From Deltaproteobacteria bacterium (lineage in GTDB: Bacteria; Desulfobacterota; Syntrophia; Syntrophales; UBA5619), in contig JAJFTY010000210.1 of NCBI GenBank assembly GCA_021372695.1, forward strand, positions 18,916-82,915: DNA of 64,000 nt, written 5' to 3'. This document shows, one piece after another, positions 24,185-33,171 of the stretch. A program made the translations under genes and the position numbers. Below the pieces are notes generated by a model. The model saw only the letters and a list, made by a program, of their open reading frames with translations. It did not search any database and was not told where the DNA came from. The first letter of the stretch is position 1, and every line of letters starts with the position of its first letter.

Positions 24185-25233
24185 CCATCCCCGCATTTCC
24201 GGCGTTGGTCGCCCGTATGAAAAGCTTGTTCAGGCACGGGGGGGTTCTCGGGCTGCTTCTGATCCTGCTTCTGACCTTCGTCGCCTTCTACCGGTATGCG
24301 ACAACCCCGGTCAATCCCTCCGCTGCCGCTGCCACGATCGACATACCGAAGGGGGCGGGGTTCCTCAAGATCACGGAGATCCTCGACCGGGGCGGGCTGG
24401 TCCGCTTCCGCCCCTTTTTCTGGACTCTGGCGCTGGTGAAGAAGGCAAACCGGCACATCCGGGCAGGTGAATATGAACTCGCAGGCCTGATGGCGCCGAC
24501 GGAGATCCTCGACAAGCTGGTCCGGGGGGAGATCAAGGAGTATCCCGTGACGCTGCCCGAGGACATCACCACAGGCGAGGTCGCAAAAAGACTTGCCGCC
24601 TTCAAGCTGATCAACGAGAAGGAGTTCATGGCGCTTGCCGCCGATCGCTCTTTTCTCGCCTCCCTCGACGTCGAGGCGGAGAGCGTCGAGGGGTACCTCT
24701 ACCCGAACACCTACCGGCTGGACCGTTCCATGACGACGCGGGAGATCATGCGGATCCTCGTCAGGCAGTTCTGGAAGGAGGTCACGCCGGAGATGCGCAA
24801 GCGGGCCGGGGAGATCGGCTTGACCCTTCAGGAGTGGGTGACCCTCGCCTCGATCATCGGAAAGGAGTCGGGAAACGGCGTCGAGAAACCGCTGATCTCC
24901 GCCGTCTTCCACAACCGCCTGAAGATGGGCATGAAACTGCAGAGCGACCCGACCGCCGTCTACCACCTCGAGCAGAACGGCTCTCCCGTCAAGGCGGTCA
25001 GGCGGGAGCACCTTCAGTCGGACACCCCCCACAACACCTACAGGATCAACGGTTTGCCGCCAGGACCCATCGCCAACCCCGGCATCGATTCCCTCCGGGC
25101 GGCCCTCTACCCGGCCCAAGTCAATTACCTCTATTTCGTCGCGAAGAACGACGGATCCCACCACTTCTCGTCGAGCCTCGCCGCGCACAACCAGGCCGTC
25201 CTAAAATACCAGATTAACAAGCAAAAAAAGTGA
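24181..25233 (+). CDS. mltG: Endolytic peptidoglycan transglycosylase MltG
   Basis: This 350-aa membrane-anchored enzyme cuts nascent glycan strands and so sets their length. A single membrane span lies at about residues 21-40. A LysM-like segment follows ('GAGFLKITEILDRGGLV...F'). The YceG catalytic domain has 'VEGYLYPNTYRL', 'LASIIGKESG' with the catalytic Glu E229, 'RLKMGMKLQSDPTAVY' and 'YNTYR.GLPPGPI'-type motifs. The length is near E. coli MltG (340 aa). It starts in an ATGA overlap with ruvX and ends 87 bases before mraZ, so this pair precedes the dcw cluster. The link to peptidoglycan growth fits its location. Confidence 0.95.
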   Translation: MTIPAFPALVARMKSLFRHGGVLGLLLILLLTFVAFYRYATTPVNPSAAAATIDIPKGAGFLKITEILDRGGLVRFRPFFWTLALVKKANRHIRAGEYELAGLMAPTEILDKLVRGEIKEYPVTLPEDITTGEVAKRLAAFKLINEKEFMALAADRSFLASLDVEAESVEGYLYPNTYRLDRSMTTREIMRILVRQFWKEVTPEMRKRAGEIGLTLQEWVTLASIIGKESGNGVEKPLISAVFHNRLKMGMKLQSDPTAVYHLEQNGSPVKAVRREHLQSDTPHNTYRINGLPPGPIANPGIDSLRAALYPAQVNYLYFVAKNDGSHHFSSSLAAHNQAVLKYQINKQKK

Positions 25234-25243
25234 AAAAAAATCC

Positions 25244-25272
25244 TTGACAAAGAGAAATTCCTCCTCTATCTT
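25244..25272 (+). promoter_or_regulatory. Sigma-70 promoter of mraZ and the dcw cluster
   Basis: Perfect TTGACA (25244-25249) is followed after 17 bases by TATCTT (25267-25272). Transcription would begin near 25279, directly before the GTGGA boxes. The region between mltG and mraZ is A-rich, unlike the surrounding genes. It is the best promoter in the window and drives the long division operon. Confidence 0.8.
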
Positions 25273-25281
25273 GGCTCCCAA

Positions 25282-25307
25282 GTGGAGTGAAGTGGATGGT
25301 TGTGGAG
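25282..25307 (+). promoter_or_regulatory. MraZ operator: three GTGGA(G/T) boxes at 10-bp spacing
   Basis: GTGGAG (25282-25287), GTGGAT (25292-25297) and GTGGAG (25302-25307) repeat with exactly 10-bp phasing just downstream of the -10 box. Known MraZ proteins bind short direct repeats of GTGG-type boxes with 10-bp periodicity upstream of their own gene. The third box also contributes GGAGG as the likely mraZ ribosome-binding site. Autoregulation is inferred. Confidence 0.72.
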
Positions 25308-25320
25308 GAAATAGCACTCG

Positions 25321-25767
25321 ATGTCGGTCTTCAGGGGTCAGTATTACCATACCATCGACGATAAAGGGAGGGTCATCTTCCCCTCGCGACTCCGTGAAGT
25401 CTTTGCCGAAAAATACGACAACCGCCTGGTCATCACCAACTGGGACGGCTATCTGATGGTCTTCCCCTTTGACGAGTGGCGCATCATCGAAGAGAAGGTC
25501 TCCCACCAATCCCTGCTGCGGAAAGAGGTCCGGGCCTTCCAGCGCTTTTTCATGTCCGGCGCCGTCGACTGCACGCTGGACGGACAGGGCCGAATTTTGA
25601 TTCCGCCCAATCTCCGGGAATTCGCAAAACTGGAGAAGGATATCGTTCTGGCCGGTATGATCAAGGTCATCGAGATCTGGAGCAAGGAGAACTTCGAGGC
25701 CGAGATGAAAAAGAGCGGGGACAACCTGGACGGCTTCAGCGACTATATGGCGGATCTGGGGATCTAG
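25321..25767 (+). CDS. mraZ: Transcriptional regulator MraZ
   Basis: This 148-aa protein has two SpoVT/AbrB-like halves, each with the MraZ motif: '[16 protein letters not shown]' (about residues 15-30) and '[15 protein letters not shown]' (about 87-101). MraZ assembles as a ring-shaped oligomer and represses the dcw promoter. The gene begins at ATG 25321, 12 bases after GGAGG, immediately after the operator boxes. It is the first gene of the dcw cluster, the conserved position. Confidence 0.95.
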   Translation: MSVFRGQYYHTIDDKGRVIFPSRLREVFAEKYDNRLVITNWDGYLMVFPFDEWRIIEEKVSHQSLLRKEVRAFQRFFMSGAVDCTLDGQGRILIPPNLREFAKLEKDIVLAGMIKVIEIWSKENFEAEMKKSGDNLDGFSDYMADLGI

Positions 25768-25805
25768 AGCGTCGGAGAACGGTCCATTGATGAAGGCAAC
25801 TGGCC

Positions 25806-26741
25806 ATGGAGTTCTTCCACAAACCCGTCCTGGTCGCAGAGGTGATCTCCTCCCTGCAATGCCGGCCCGGGGCCATCTATCTGGACGGCACGGTCGGGGG
25901 CGGGGGGCATGCCTTTGAAATCCTGAAGTGTTCGGCACCGGACGGCCGGCTGATCGGCATCGATGCCGATGGGGATGCACTCCGGGAAGCCGAGAAACGA
26001 CTGGCGCCCTTCGGCGACAGGAAGATCCTGGTGAGGGGAAATTTCGCCGACATGGAGACCATTCTTTCGGGACTCAAAATCGAAGCGGTGGATGGGATCC
26101 TCCTCGACCTCGGCATCTCTTCCCATCAGTTGGATACGGCGGAGAGGGGGTTCAGCTTCAGCCTCGACGCCCCTCTGGATATGCGGATGGACCGGAGCCG
26201 GGGACGAAGCGCGCAGGATCTCGTCCAGACGCTTTCGGCGGATGAGTTGGAGGGGATCATCCGGGAGTTTGGCGAGGAGAGATGGGCCGGAAGGGTCGCC
26301 AGGACGATCGTGGCCCGGCGGGCACTTTCCCCCATCCGGACGACGGGCGACCTCGCTGCCGTCGTCGCCGGGGCCGTGCCGAAAAGTGCGGATACGGACC
26401 GGATCCATCCGGCGACTCGGACCTTCCAGGCCATCAGGATCGCCGTGAACGACGAACTTGCCGGGCTTGAGCGGGCGCTGGCGGGCGACATGAGGCGCCT
26501 CAAGCCCGGGGGACGATTCTCGGTCATCTCCTTCCACTCCCTGGAGGACCGGATCGTCAAGAACGCTTTCCGCACTGCGGAGAAGGGATGCGTCTGCCCC
26601 CCCGATCTCCCCGTTTGCGCCTGCGGCCGGAAGCCGGTGATGAAGGTGATCACCAGACGACCGGTCGTTCCGGGCGAAGCAGAGATCCGCGAAAACCCGC
26701 GCGCCAGAAGCGCCAAGCTCAGAACGGCGGAGAGGATCTGA
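25806..26741 (+). CDS. rsmH: 16S rRNA m4C1402 methyltransferase RsmH (MraW)
   Basis: This 311-aa SAM-dependent enzyme methylates N4 of C1402 in the 16S rRNA P site. Motifs in order are 'KPVLVAEVI', 'YLDGTVGGGGHAFEIL' (SAM binding), 'LIGIDADGDAL', 'DGILLDLGISSHQLD', 'GFSFSLDAPLDMRMD', 'TRTFQAIRIAVNDEL' and 'GGRFSVISFHSLEDRIVK'. A Cys-containing segment near the C-terminus ('CVCPPDLPVCACG') is typical for the family. The length matches E. coli RsmH (313). It follows mraZ by 38 bases and precedes ftsL by 2. Confidence 0.96.
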   Translation: MEFFHKPVLVAEVISSLQCRPGAIYLDGTVGGGGHAFEILKCSAPDGRLIGIDADGDALREAEKRLAPFGDRKILVRGNFADMETILSGLKIEAVDGILLDLGISSHQLDTAERGFSFSLDAPLDMRMDRSRGRSAQDLVQTLSADELEGIIREFGEERWAGRVARTIVARRALSPIRTTGDLAAVVAGAVPKSADTDRIHPATRTFQAIRIAVNDELAGLERALAGDMRRLKPGGRFSVISFHSLEDRIVKNAFRTAEKGCVCPPDLPVCACGRKPVMKVITRRPVVPGEAEIRENPRARSAKLRTAERI

Positions 26742-26743
26742 CC

Positions 26744-27067
26744 ATGCAGGCCGTAGAGGTTCTCAAGCAGAGGGTTCACCCGGAAGAGGACGATGCGTCC
26801 GGCCGGATCGGCCATTCGACGTGGATCTTCGTCGCCTCCGTGCTGATGGCCGTGGCACTCCTCTATGTCTGGAGCCACATCCATATGACGGAGCTCGAAT
26901 ACCAGATCGCCCGGGAACTGAGCGCCGCAGAGCAGATCAAGGAAGAGCAGACGAAACTGAAGGTCGAACTCGCCACGTTGAAATCGCCCCAGAGAATCGA
27001 AACCATGGCCCGGGAGAAGCTGCAGATGACCTACCCGGAGAGGACGCAGGTGATCTTGCTGAAATGA
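26744..27067 (+). CDS. ftsL: Cell division protein FtsL
   Basis: This 107-aa bitopic protein has a short cytoplasmic N-terminus, one membrane span (about residues 26-45, 'STWIFVASVLMAVALLYVW') and a periplasmic leucine-zipper-like coiled coil (about 50-90). FtsL sequences are poorly conserved. The call rests on this topology, on size, and on position between rsmH and ftsI. With FtsB and FtsQ it activates septal synthesis by FtsWI. Its stop overlaps ftsI by 4 bases. Confidence 0.88.
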   Translation: MQAVEVLKQRVHPEEDDASGRIGHSTWIFVASVLMAVALLYVWSHIHMTELEYQIARELSAAEQIKEEQTKLKVELATLKSPQRIETMAREKLQMTYPERTQVILLK

Positions 27068-29052
27068 CCGGCGAATCGCGAAAATGGATGAAATTCAGGA
27101 TTGCCACGCTGCTGGCTTTCTTCCTGGTGCTGTTCATCGCCCTCGGCTCGCGCGCCTTTCAACTTCAGATCCTCTCCGGCAAGGAGTTGAAGTCCCTGGC
27201 CCAGAAGCAGCACACCCAGACCCTGCAGCTGCAGCCCGAGCGGGGGATCATCTTCGACCGGAACGGCGAAAAGCTGGCGGCCACCATCATGGCCGATTCC
27301 GTCTGCGCCGATCCCTCCAAGATCAACAACCCCCGTGAAGTGGCCGGACGACTGGCCGCCATCCTCGGAACGGAGCCGACGTCTCTCCAGAAGAAACTGA
27401 CCGGATCGAAAAACTTTTGCTGGCTCGCCCGGAGAATCGCCCCCGAGCAGGCGGCAGCCGTCCAGGAGCTCGCCGCCGAAGGCATCTTCCTGATCAAGGA
27501 GCCGATGCGCTACTATCCGAGCGGCGAGTTGGCAGGCCATCTGATCGGCTTCGTCGGCATGGACGCCACGGGTCTCGAGGGGCTTGAACTCCGGTACGAC
27601 CGCTACCTGAAAGGGACACCCGAAAAACTGATCTGGACCCGGGACGCGAAAGGGAAGCGACTCTATCCCCGGGTCGAGAGGCCCCAAACCCCCACGAAGG
27701 AGAATTACAATCTCGTCCTGACCATCGACAACCGGATCCAGCACATGGTCGAATCCCACCTGAAAGCCGCCGTGAAAAACAAGGGGGCCAAGGGAGGATT
27801 CGCGATCGTCATGGATCCGCGCACCGGGGAGATCCTAGCGCTCGCCAACGAAATGGGATTCGATCCCAACCGTTTCACCCAGGTTGACCCCCAGACCGGG
27901 AAGAACAAGGCGATCACCGATTGCTTCGATCCGGGCTCCACCTTCAAGCCCTTTCTGGTGGCGGGCGCCCTGGAAGAGGGGGTTGCCAAGGAAACGGACA
28001 TGTTCAACTGCGAGAATGGCAGCTATGCCGTCGCCAACCGTGTGATCCACGAGGCGCAGCACAAGCGGCACGGCGCCCTTTCTCTCCACGACATCCTGAA
28101 GTATTCGAGCAATATCGGATCGGCCAAGGTGGGCGAAAGACTCGGCAAGGAGAAATTCTACCAGTACATCCGCAATTTCGGCTTCGGCGCCAAGACCGGC
28201 ATCGACCTGCCGGGTGAGACGGCTGGCCTGCTCCGGCCGGTGGAAAACTGGACCCGGGTCGATGCGGCGACCATCGCCTTCGGCCAGGGGATCTCGGTCA
28301 CCGCAATCCAGCTGATCACGGCCCTGTCGAGCATCGCCAATCAGGGGGTGCTGATGAAACCCTTCATCGTCCGCGGACTGATGGACCGGAAGGGCTCCCT
28401 CGTCGAGACCCACCGCCCGACACCGGTTCGCCGGGTCGTCTCCGCCGAAACGGCTAAAAGGCTGACGGCCATCCTGACCGACGTGGTCGGCATGGAGGAC
28501 GGAACAGGCAAGCATGCCCGAATCGTGAACGTTGCCGTCGCCGGCAAGACCGGCACTTCGCAGAAATTCGATTTCGCGCGGAAGGTCTACTCCACCGAGC
28601 GGGTCAAGACCTCCTTCATGGGGTTTTTTCCGGCCGAAAACCCGCAGATCTCCATACTGGTGATCCTGGACGAACCGCAGCGCGACCGCTGGGGCGGCGT
28701 GGCCGCCGCCCCGGTCTTCAAGAATATCGGCGAACAGCTCCTGACCTGTTTCCGGACGAACATCCGTGAAAACGCTATTCTCGAAGAGGTTAAGCCGGTC
28801 AGCGGTGACATGCAGGTGAGCCTCGCCTCCGCCGCCGCGCCCCTCACGGCACCGACGGTCGTGGAATCGGACGACTCGGTCGTGCCGGATTTCCGGGGGA
28901 TGACCATTCGCGAGGTCCTGAAGAAATCGAAGGAGAAGGGAATCGAGGTGCGTGTGATCGGAAGCGGCTGGGCGATTGCCCAGAACCCGGCAGCCGGGAT
29001 ATCCAGGCCGGAAAAGCGCCTCTGCACCGTCACCTTCGGCATGGGTTCTTAA
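27064..29052 (+). CDS. ftsI: Septal peptidoglycan transpeptidase FtsI (PBP3) with a C-terminal PASTA domain
   Basis: This 662-aa class B penicillin-binding protein crosslinks septal peptidoglycan. One membrane span lies near residues 13-33. The pedestal domain contains 'PERGIIFDRNGEKLA'. The transpeptidase domain has the nucleophile S292 in 'GSTFKPF', the 'YSSNIG' SxN motif and 'GKTGTSQ'. After it, about residues 600-662, is a PASTA domain ('VPDFRGMTIREVLKKSKEKGIEV...'). E. coli FtsI (588 aa) has none; PASTA tails occur in Gram-positive and some deltaproteobacterial homologues. ATG 27064 overlaps the ftsL stop. Confidence 0.94.
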   Translation: MTGESRKWMKFRIATLLAFFLVLFIALGSRAFQLQILSGKELKSLAQKQHTQTLQLQPERGIIFDRNGEKLAATIMADSVCADPSKINNPREVAGRLAAILGTEPTSLQKKLTGSKNFCWLARRIAPEQAAAVQELAAEGIFLIKEPMRYYPSGELAGHLIGFVGMDATGLEGLELRYDRYLKGTPEKLIWTRDAKGKRLYPRVERPQTPTKENYNLVLTIDNRIQHMVESHLKAAVKNKGAKGGFAIVMDPRTGEILALANEMGFDPNRFTQVDPQTGKNKAITDCFDPGSTFKPFLVAGALEEGVAKETDMFNCENGSYAVANRVIHEAQHKRHGALSLHDILKYSSNIGSAKVGERLGKEKFYQYIRNFGFGAKTGIDLPGETAGLLRPVENWTRVDAATIAFGQGISVTAIQLITALSSIANQGVLMKPFIVRGLMDRKGSLVETHRPTPVRRVVSAETAKRLTAILTDVVGMEDGTGKHARIVNVAVAGKTGTSQKFDFARKVYSTERVKTSFMGFFPAENPQISILVILDEPQRDRWGGVAAAPVFKNIGEQLLTCFRTNIRENAILEEVKPVSGDMQVSLASAAAPLTAPTVVESDDSVVPDFRGMTIREVLKKSKEKGIEVRVIGSGWAIAQNPAAGISRPEKRLCTVTFGMGS

Positions 29053-29062
29053 AGGCGTCCCG

Positions 29063-30613
29063 ATGCGACTTCCGCTGCTGATGAAGGGAATCGATACCCT
29101 CGGGATCGAAGGCGATCCGGACGGCGAAGTCCGTTCCGTCTGCTACAATTCGGGGCAGTGTGAGCCGGGGAGTCTTTTCATCGCGATTCCCGGCATCCGG
29201 ACGGACGGCCACAGGTTCATCGAAGACGCCATCGCCCGCGGGGCCCGCTTCATCATCCACGAGCGCGACTTCGCCCCGCCGGCCGGCGTCACTTCGATAC
29301 GCGTCCACGACAGCCGGCCGGTTCTGGGCCGCCTCGGGGCCAATTTCTTCGACCACCCTTCCGCTGCACTCTGCCTGATCGCGGTGGTCGGAACCAACGG
29401 CAAGACGACGATCACCTATCTGCTGGAGGCGATCCTCCATGCCGCCGGCCATTCCGCGGGGGTGCTCGGAACCGTCGACTACCGCTACGGCGAACACCAT
29501 GTCCCCGCCCCGAACACCACACCCGAATCCTTCGAGATGCAGCGGATCCTCCGCGAGATGGCCGATCACGGGGTGACCCATGTCGTCACCGAGGTTTCGT
29601 CCCATGCGATCGACCTCCATCGCGTCGACGACTGTGCATTCGACCTGGGGATCTTCACCAACCTCACCCAGGACCACCTCGACTACCACAAAAACATGGA
29701 GAACTACTTCCGGGCGAAGGAACGCTTCTTCACCGAGGTGCTCCCCGGCGGCGGGAAGAACCGCCCGCGGCCGATGATCCTCAATCTCGACGATCCCTGG
29801 GGGCAGCGGCTTCTCCGTGAGGTCGCCGGGGGACGCATCACCTATGGCCTCGACAACCCGTGCGACGTCACCGCCGCCCCTTTTCGCCTTTCCCTCGACG
29901 GGATCGCGGCGACGATTCATCTCGAAGAGGAGAAGATCGATCTCGTCTCGCCCCTGATGGGAAGGTTCAATCTCTACAACATCCTGGCTGCGGCCGCGGC
30001 GGCCCGGGCGGTCGGAGTCCCCAAAGAGGCCATCCGGGATGGAATCGGCGCCCTCCCCCAGGTTCCGGGACGCCTGGAGAAGGTGAGCGCGGCGGGGCAA
30101 CCCGCCGTTTTCGTCGATTACGCCCACACGGACGATGCGCTGCGGCGCGTCCTCCAGAATCTCTCCGGGTTCCGTGGAAGTGAGAGCATCCGGCCAGGCA
30201 GGCTGATCACCGTCTTCGGCTGCGGCGGGGACCGCGATCGGGGAAAGAGGCCCCTGATGGGCGAGGCCGCGACCGGCCTGAGTGATCTCGCGATCGTCAC
30301 CTCCGACAATCCCCGGACGGAAGATCCTCTTGAGATCATCCGGGAGATCGAAGCGGGCATCCATACGCCGAAATTCGCCGACATTGCGGAATCGGAGCGG
30401 CATCTGGGGCAGCCGGGCTACGTCGTCCTGCCGGACCGCAGGGAGGCGATCCGTGCGGCCATTGCGGCTGCCAAGGCGGTCGACATCGTTCTGATCGCCG
30501 GGAAAGGCCATGAGGATTACCAGATCATCGGCACCCGGAAGTTTCCCTTCGATGACAGGGTCCAGGCGCGCTCAGCGCTCCGCCTATGGCCGGCCGGGAG
30601 GGAAGGATCATGA
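29063..30613 (+). CDS. murE: UDP-N-acetylmuramoyl-tripeptide synthetase MurE (meso-DAP adding)
   Basis: This 516-aa cytoplasmic ligase adds the third stem-peptide residue. The ATP loop is 'GTNGKTTITYL' (K114). Other marks are 'TTPESFEMQRIL', 'EVSSHAIDLHR', 'TNLTQDHLDYHKNMENY', 'VDYAHTDDALRRVL' and 'GCGGDRDRGKRP'. The specificity motif D415-N-P-R in 'SDNPRTEDP' marks meso-diaminopimelate as the substrate, as in most Gram-negatives; L-lysine enzymes lack it. ATG 29063 is chosen over an in-frame start inside ftsI. The stop overlaps murF by 4 bases. Confidence 0.96.
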   Translation: MRLPLLMKGIDTLGIEGDPDGEVRSVCYNSGQCEPGSLFIAIPGIRTDGHRFIEDAIARGARFIIHERDFAPPAGVTSIRVHDSRPVLGRLGANFFDHPSAALCLIAVVGTNGKTTITYLLEAILHAAGHSAGVLGTVDYRYGEHHVPAPNTTPESFEMQRILREMADHGVTHVVTEVSSHAIDLHRVDDCAFDLGIFTNLTQDHLDYHKNMENYFRAKERFFTEVLPGGGKNRPRPMILNLDDPWGQRLLREVAGGRITYGLDNPCDVTAAPFRLSLDGIAATIHLEEEKIDLVSPLMGRFNLYNILAAAAAARAVGVPKEAIRDGIGALPQVPGRLEKVSAAGQPAVFVDYAHTDDALRRVLQNLSGFRGSESIRPGRLITVFGCGGDRDRGKRPLMGEAATGLSDLAIVTSDNPRTEDPLEIIREIEAGIHTPKFADIAESERHLGQPGYVVLPDRREAIRAAIAAAKAVDIVLIAGKGHEDYQIIGTRKFPFDDRVQARSALRLWPAGREGS

Positions 30614-32040
30614 CGGAAGCGGCTCCTGTCCTGTCCGCAGATGAAATCCTGAAGGCCACCGGGGGGATTCCCCTCCGGGGCGGTAGCGGCTGGTCGTGCC
30701 GGGGCGTCTCCACGGACACGCGGACGCTTGCGGCGGGGAACCTCTTTGTAGCGCTCTCGGGCGAGAACTTCGACGGCCATGAGTGGCTCCCCCAGGCGGC
30801 CGAGCGGGGCGCGGCGGGCCTGCTCATCCGGACCGTCGACTCGGGAAAGCTTGCCGCCGTGCCGAAGGAGGTTCCGGCCATCGGCGTCCCCGACACCATG
30901 CAGGCCCTGGGAGACATCGCCCGCGATTGGCGGCGGCGATTCCCCCTTCCGGTCGTTGCGATCACGGGAAGTTCCGGAAAGACGACCACCAAGGAGATGA
31001 TCGCGGCGATCGCCGGCCGCAAACGCAGGGTCCTCAAAACAGAAGGCAACCTCAACAACCAGATCGGCCTTCCCCTGACCCTCCTGCGGCTGCACGGAAA
31101 GCACGAACTCGCCATCGTCGAGATGGGGACCAACAGCCCCGGAGAGATCGCGGCGCTCGCATCGATCGCGCAGCCGGACGTCGGCGTGATCACGAACATC
31201 GGGCCGGCCCACCTCGCAGGGCTGGGCTCGCTCGCAGCGATCCGGAAGGAGAAGGGGGCCCTTTTCGAAACCATGGCTGGCCGGGGGACGGCAATCGTCA
31301 ACCGGGACGACCCGGCGATCGTGCTCCTCGCAGAGCAGTGGCCGGGCGAGCGGGTCACGTTCGGTTTCGGTCCGGGCGCGCTCGTCACCGCCCGGAAGAT
31401 GGAGACGGCCGGACCGGAAGGGGTCCATTTCCGCCTCGTCACCGACGGCGCCGAGATCCCGGTTTTCCTGCACGCGCCCGGCAGCCACAACGAGATGAAC
31501 GCGCTGGCCGCCGCGGCTACCGTCTGGGCGCTCGGCTTCGGCCGCGATGAGATCGCGGCGGGCCTGGCCACCTTCCGCCCCATGTCGGGAAGGAGCGAGA
31601 TCCGGCGGCTCGGGAACGGCGCCTATCTCATCATCGACGCCTACAACGCCAACCCGGCCTCTGTGCGGGAAGCGATCATGACCCTGCGGGGGCTCCGGGA
31701 GAGCGGCGACGCCGTCGCGATCCTGGGGGACATGCTGGAGCTCGGCGCTCAATCGGCCGCGCTTCACGGCGAGATCGGAGAGCTCATCGCCGAGGCGGGG
31801 ATACGCGATCTCTTCCTGAAGGGATCTCTGACGGAGGCGGTCGCGGCCGGCGCGATTCGGCGGGGGTTTCCTGCGGAGCGGATTACCTTTTTCAAGGAGC
31901 CGGAGGAGGTGGTCTCTGCTCTGCGCACCCGGCTGAAGAGAGGGGATTGGATCCTGATCAAGGGGTCCCGAAAGATGAAAATGGAAGCGGTGGCGGATAA
32001 GATCATCGCAGCATTTGACCTGGGATCGCAAACGGTGTAG
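30610..32040 (+). CDS. murF: UDP-N-acetylmuramoyl-tripeptide--D-alanyl-D-alanine ligase MurF
   Basis: This 476-aa cytoplasmic ligase attaches D-Ala-D-Ala to the UDP-MurNAc tripeptide. The P-loop is 'ITGSSGKTTTKEMI' (K124). 'TEGNLNNQIGLPLTLL', 'VEMGTNSPGEIAAL', 'NIGPAHLAGLGS' and 'IIDAYNANPASVREAI' are family motifs. The length is near E. coli MurF (452). Its start overlaps the murE stop. The ligase making D-Ala-D-Ala (Ddl) is not in this cluster. Confidence 0.96.
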   Translation: MTEAAPVLSADEILKATGGIPLRGGSGWSCRGVSTDTRTLAAGNLFVALSGENFDGHEWLPQAAERGAAGLLIRTVDSGKLAAVPKEVPAIGVPDTMQALGDIARDWRRRFPLPVVAITGSSGKTTTKEMIAAIAGRKRRVLKTEGNLNNQIGLPLTLLRLHGKHELAIVEMGTNSPGEIAALASIAQPDVGVITNIGPAHLAGLGSLAAIRKEKGALFETMAGRGTAIVNRDDPAIVLLAEQWPGERVTFGFGPGALVTARKMETAGPEGVHFRLVTDGAEIPVFLHAPGSHNEMNALAAAATVWALGFGRDEIAAGLATFRPMSGRSEIRRLGNGAYLIIDAYNANPASVREAIMTLRGLRESGDAVAILGDMLELGAQSAALHGEIGELIAEAGIRDLFLKGSLTEAVAAGAIRRGFPAERITFFKEPEEVVSALRTRLKRGDWILIKGSRKMKMEAVADKIIAAFDLGSQTV

Positions 32041-32087
32041 GGTGCGCCGCTTGCAGAAACACCGGATGCTTCAGGAAGGTAAAATAA

Positions 32088-33167
32088 ATGCTTTTTCATC
32101 TTTTATATCCGTTACATGAAACATACTCCCTCTTCAACGTCTTTCGGTACATCACCTTCCGGACAATCTACGCGGCGATTACGGCGCTCGTCATCTGCTT
32201 CGTTGTCGGCCCCTGGCTCATCCGGAGGCTCCGCGAACTCGGGATCGGCCAGAACATCCGCGAGGACGGGCCGAACTCCCACCAGGCCAAACAGGGGACG
32301 CCGACCATGGGCGGTGTCCTGATCGTCTTTGCGGTGACCGTCTCCACCCTTCTCTGGGCCAACCTGACCTTGAGCTGCATCTGGTTCGTGGTGCTGGTCA
32401 TGGTCGGCTTCGGCCTGATCGGCTTTCTCGACGACTACCGGAAGCTCGTCCACCACAACAGCCGGGGCGTGCCGGGAAAGGTCCGGCTGGCCTTCGAGAT
32501 CGCGATTGCCCTCTTCGTGAGCATCGTCCTCTACGTGAAGCCGGGGTTCAATGCGAACGTGACCATCCCCTTTTTCAAGACGGTCCTCCCGAACATCGGC
32601 TGGGGCTACATCCTGCTTTCGACCTTCATCATCGTGGGGGCGGCCAACGCCGTCAACCTCACCGACGGCCTGGACGGCCTCGCGATCGGTCCTGCGATCA
32701 CCTGTTTCATGACCTACCTGATGTTCGCCTACTTTGCCGGCAACGTCAAAATTGCCGCCTATCTTCAGATCCCCTATGTGGCCGGGACGGGGGAGCTCGC
32801 CATCTTCTGCGGCGCGGCCGTCGGCGCCGGCATCGGTTTCCTCTGGTACAACACCCACCCCGCCGAGGTCTTCATGGGCGACGTGGGTTCGCTCTCCCTC
32901 GGCGGCGCCCTGGGCACCGTCGCCATCCTGACGAAACAGGAAATATTGCTTGCGATCGTGGGCGGAATCTTCGTCCTGGAGACCTTCTCGGTGATCTTCC
33001 AGGTGGGCTGGTTCAGGCTCACGGGAGGGAAGCGCATTTTCCGGATGGCCCCGATCCACCATCATTTCGAGCTCAAAGGGTGGCCGGAGCCGAAGGTCAT
33101 CGTCCGTTTCTGGATCATTTCCGTGCTCCTGGCGCTGGTCGCCATCAGCACGTTGAAGCTTAGGTAG
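32088..33167 (+). CDS. mraY: Phospho-N-acetylmuramoyl-pentapeptide transferase MraY
   Basis: This 359-aa inner-membrane enzyme transfers phospho-MurNAc-pentapeptide to undecaprenyl phosphate, making lipid I. About ten membrane spans are visible. Catalytic motifs are '[11 protein letters not shown]', 'GFLDDYRKL' with the DD pair, '[13 protein letters not shown]' and '[15 protein letters not shown]', ending '[14 protein letters not shown]' with the HHH cluster. The length equals that of E. coli MraY (360). It lies 47 bases after murF and 4 before murD. Confidence 0.97.
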   Translation: MLFHLLYPLHETYSLFNVFRYITFRTIYAAITALVICFVVGPWLIRRLRELGIGQNIREDGPNSHQAKQGTPTMGGVLIVFAVTVSTLLWANLTLSCIWFVVLVMVGFGLIGFLDDYRKLVHHNSRGVPGKVRLAFEIAIALFVSIVLYVKPGFNANVTIPFFKTVLPNIGWGYILLSTFIIVGAANAVNLTDGLDGLAIGPAITCFMTYLMFAYFAGNVKIAAYLQIPYVAGTGELAIFCGAAVGAGIGFLWYNTHPAEVFMGDVGSLSLGGALGTVAILTKQEILLAIVGGIFVLETFSVIFQVGWFRLTGGKRIFRMAPIHHHFELKGWPEPKVIVRFWIISVLLALVAISTLKLR

Positions 33168-33171
33168 AGGC

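Noticed and set aside
23513..24196. N-terminal extension of the K+ channel frame on the minus strand
   Set aside because: It is antisense to ruvX and lacks membrane segments, while ATG 23510-23512 with GGAGG fits.
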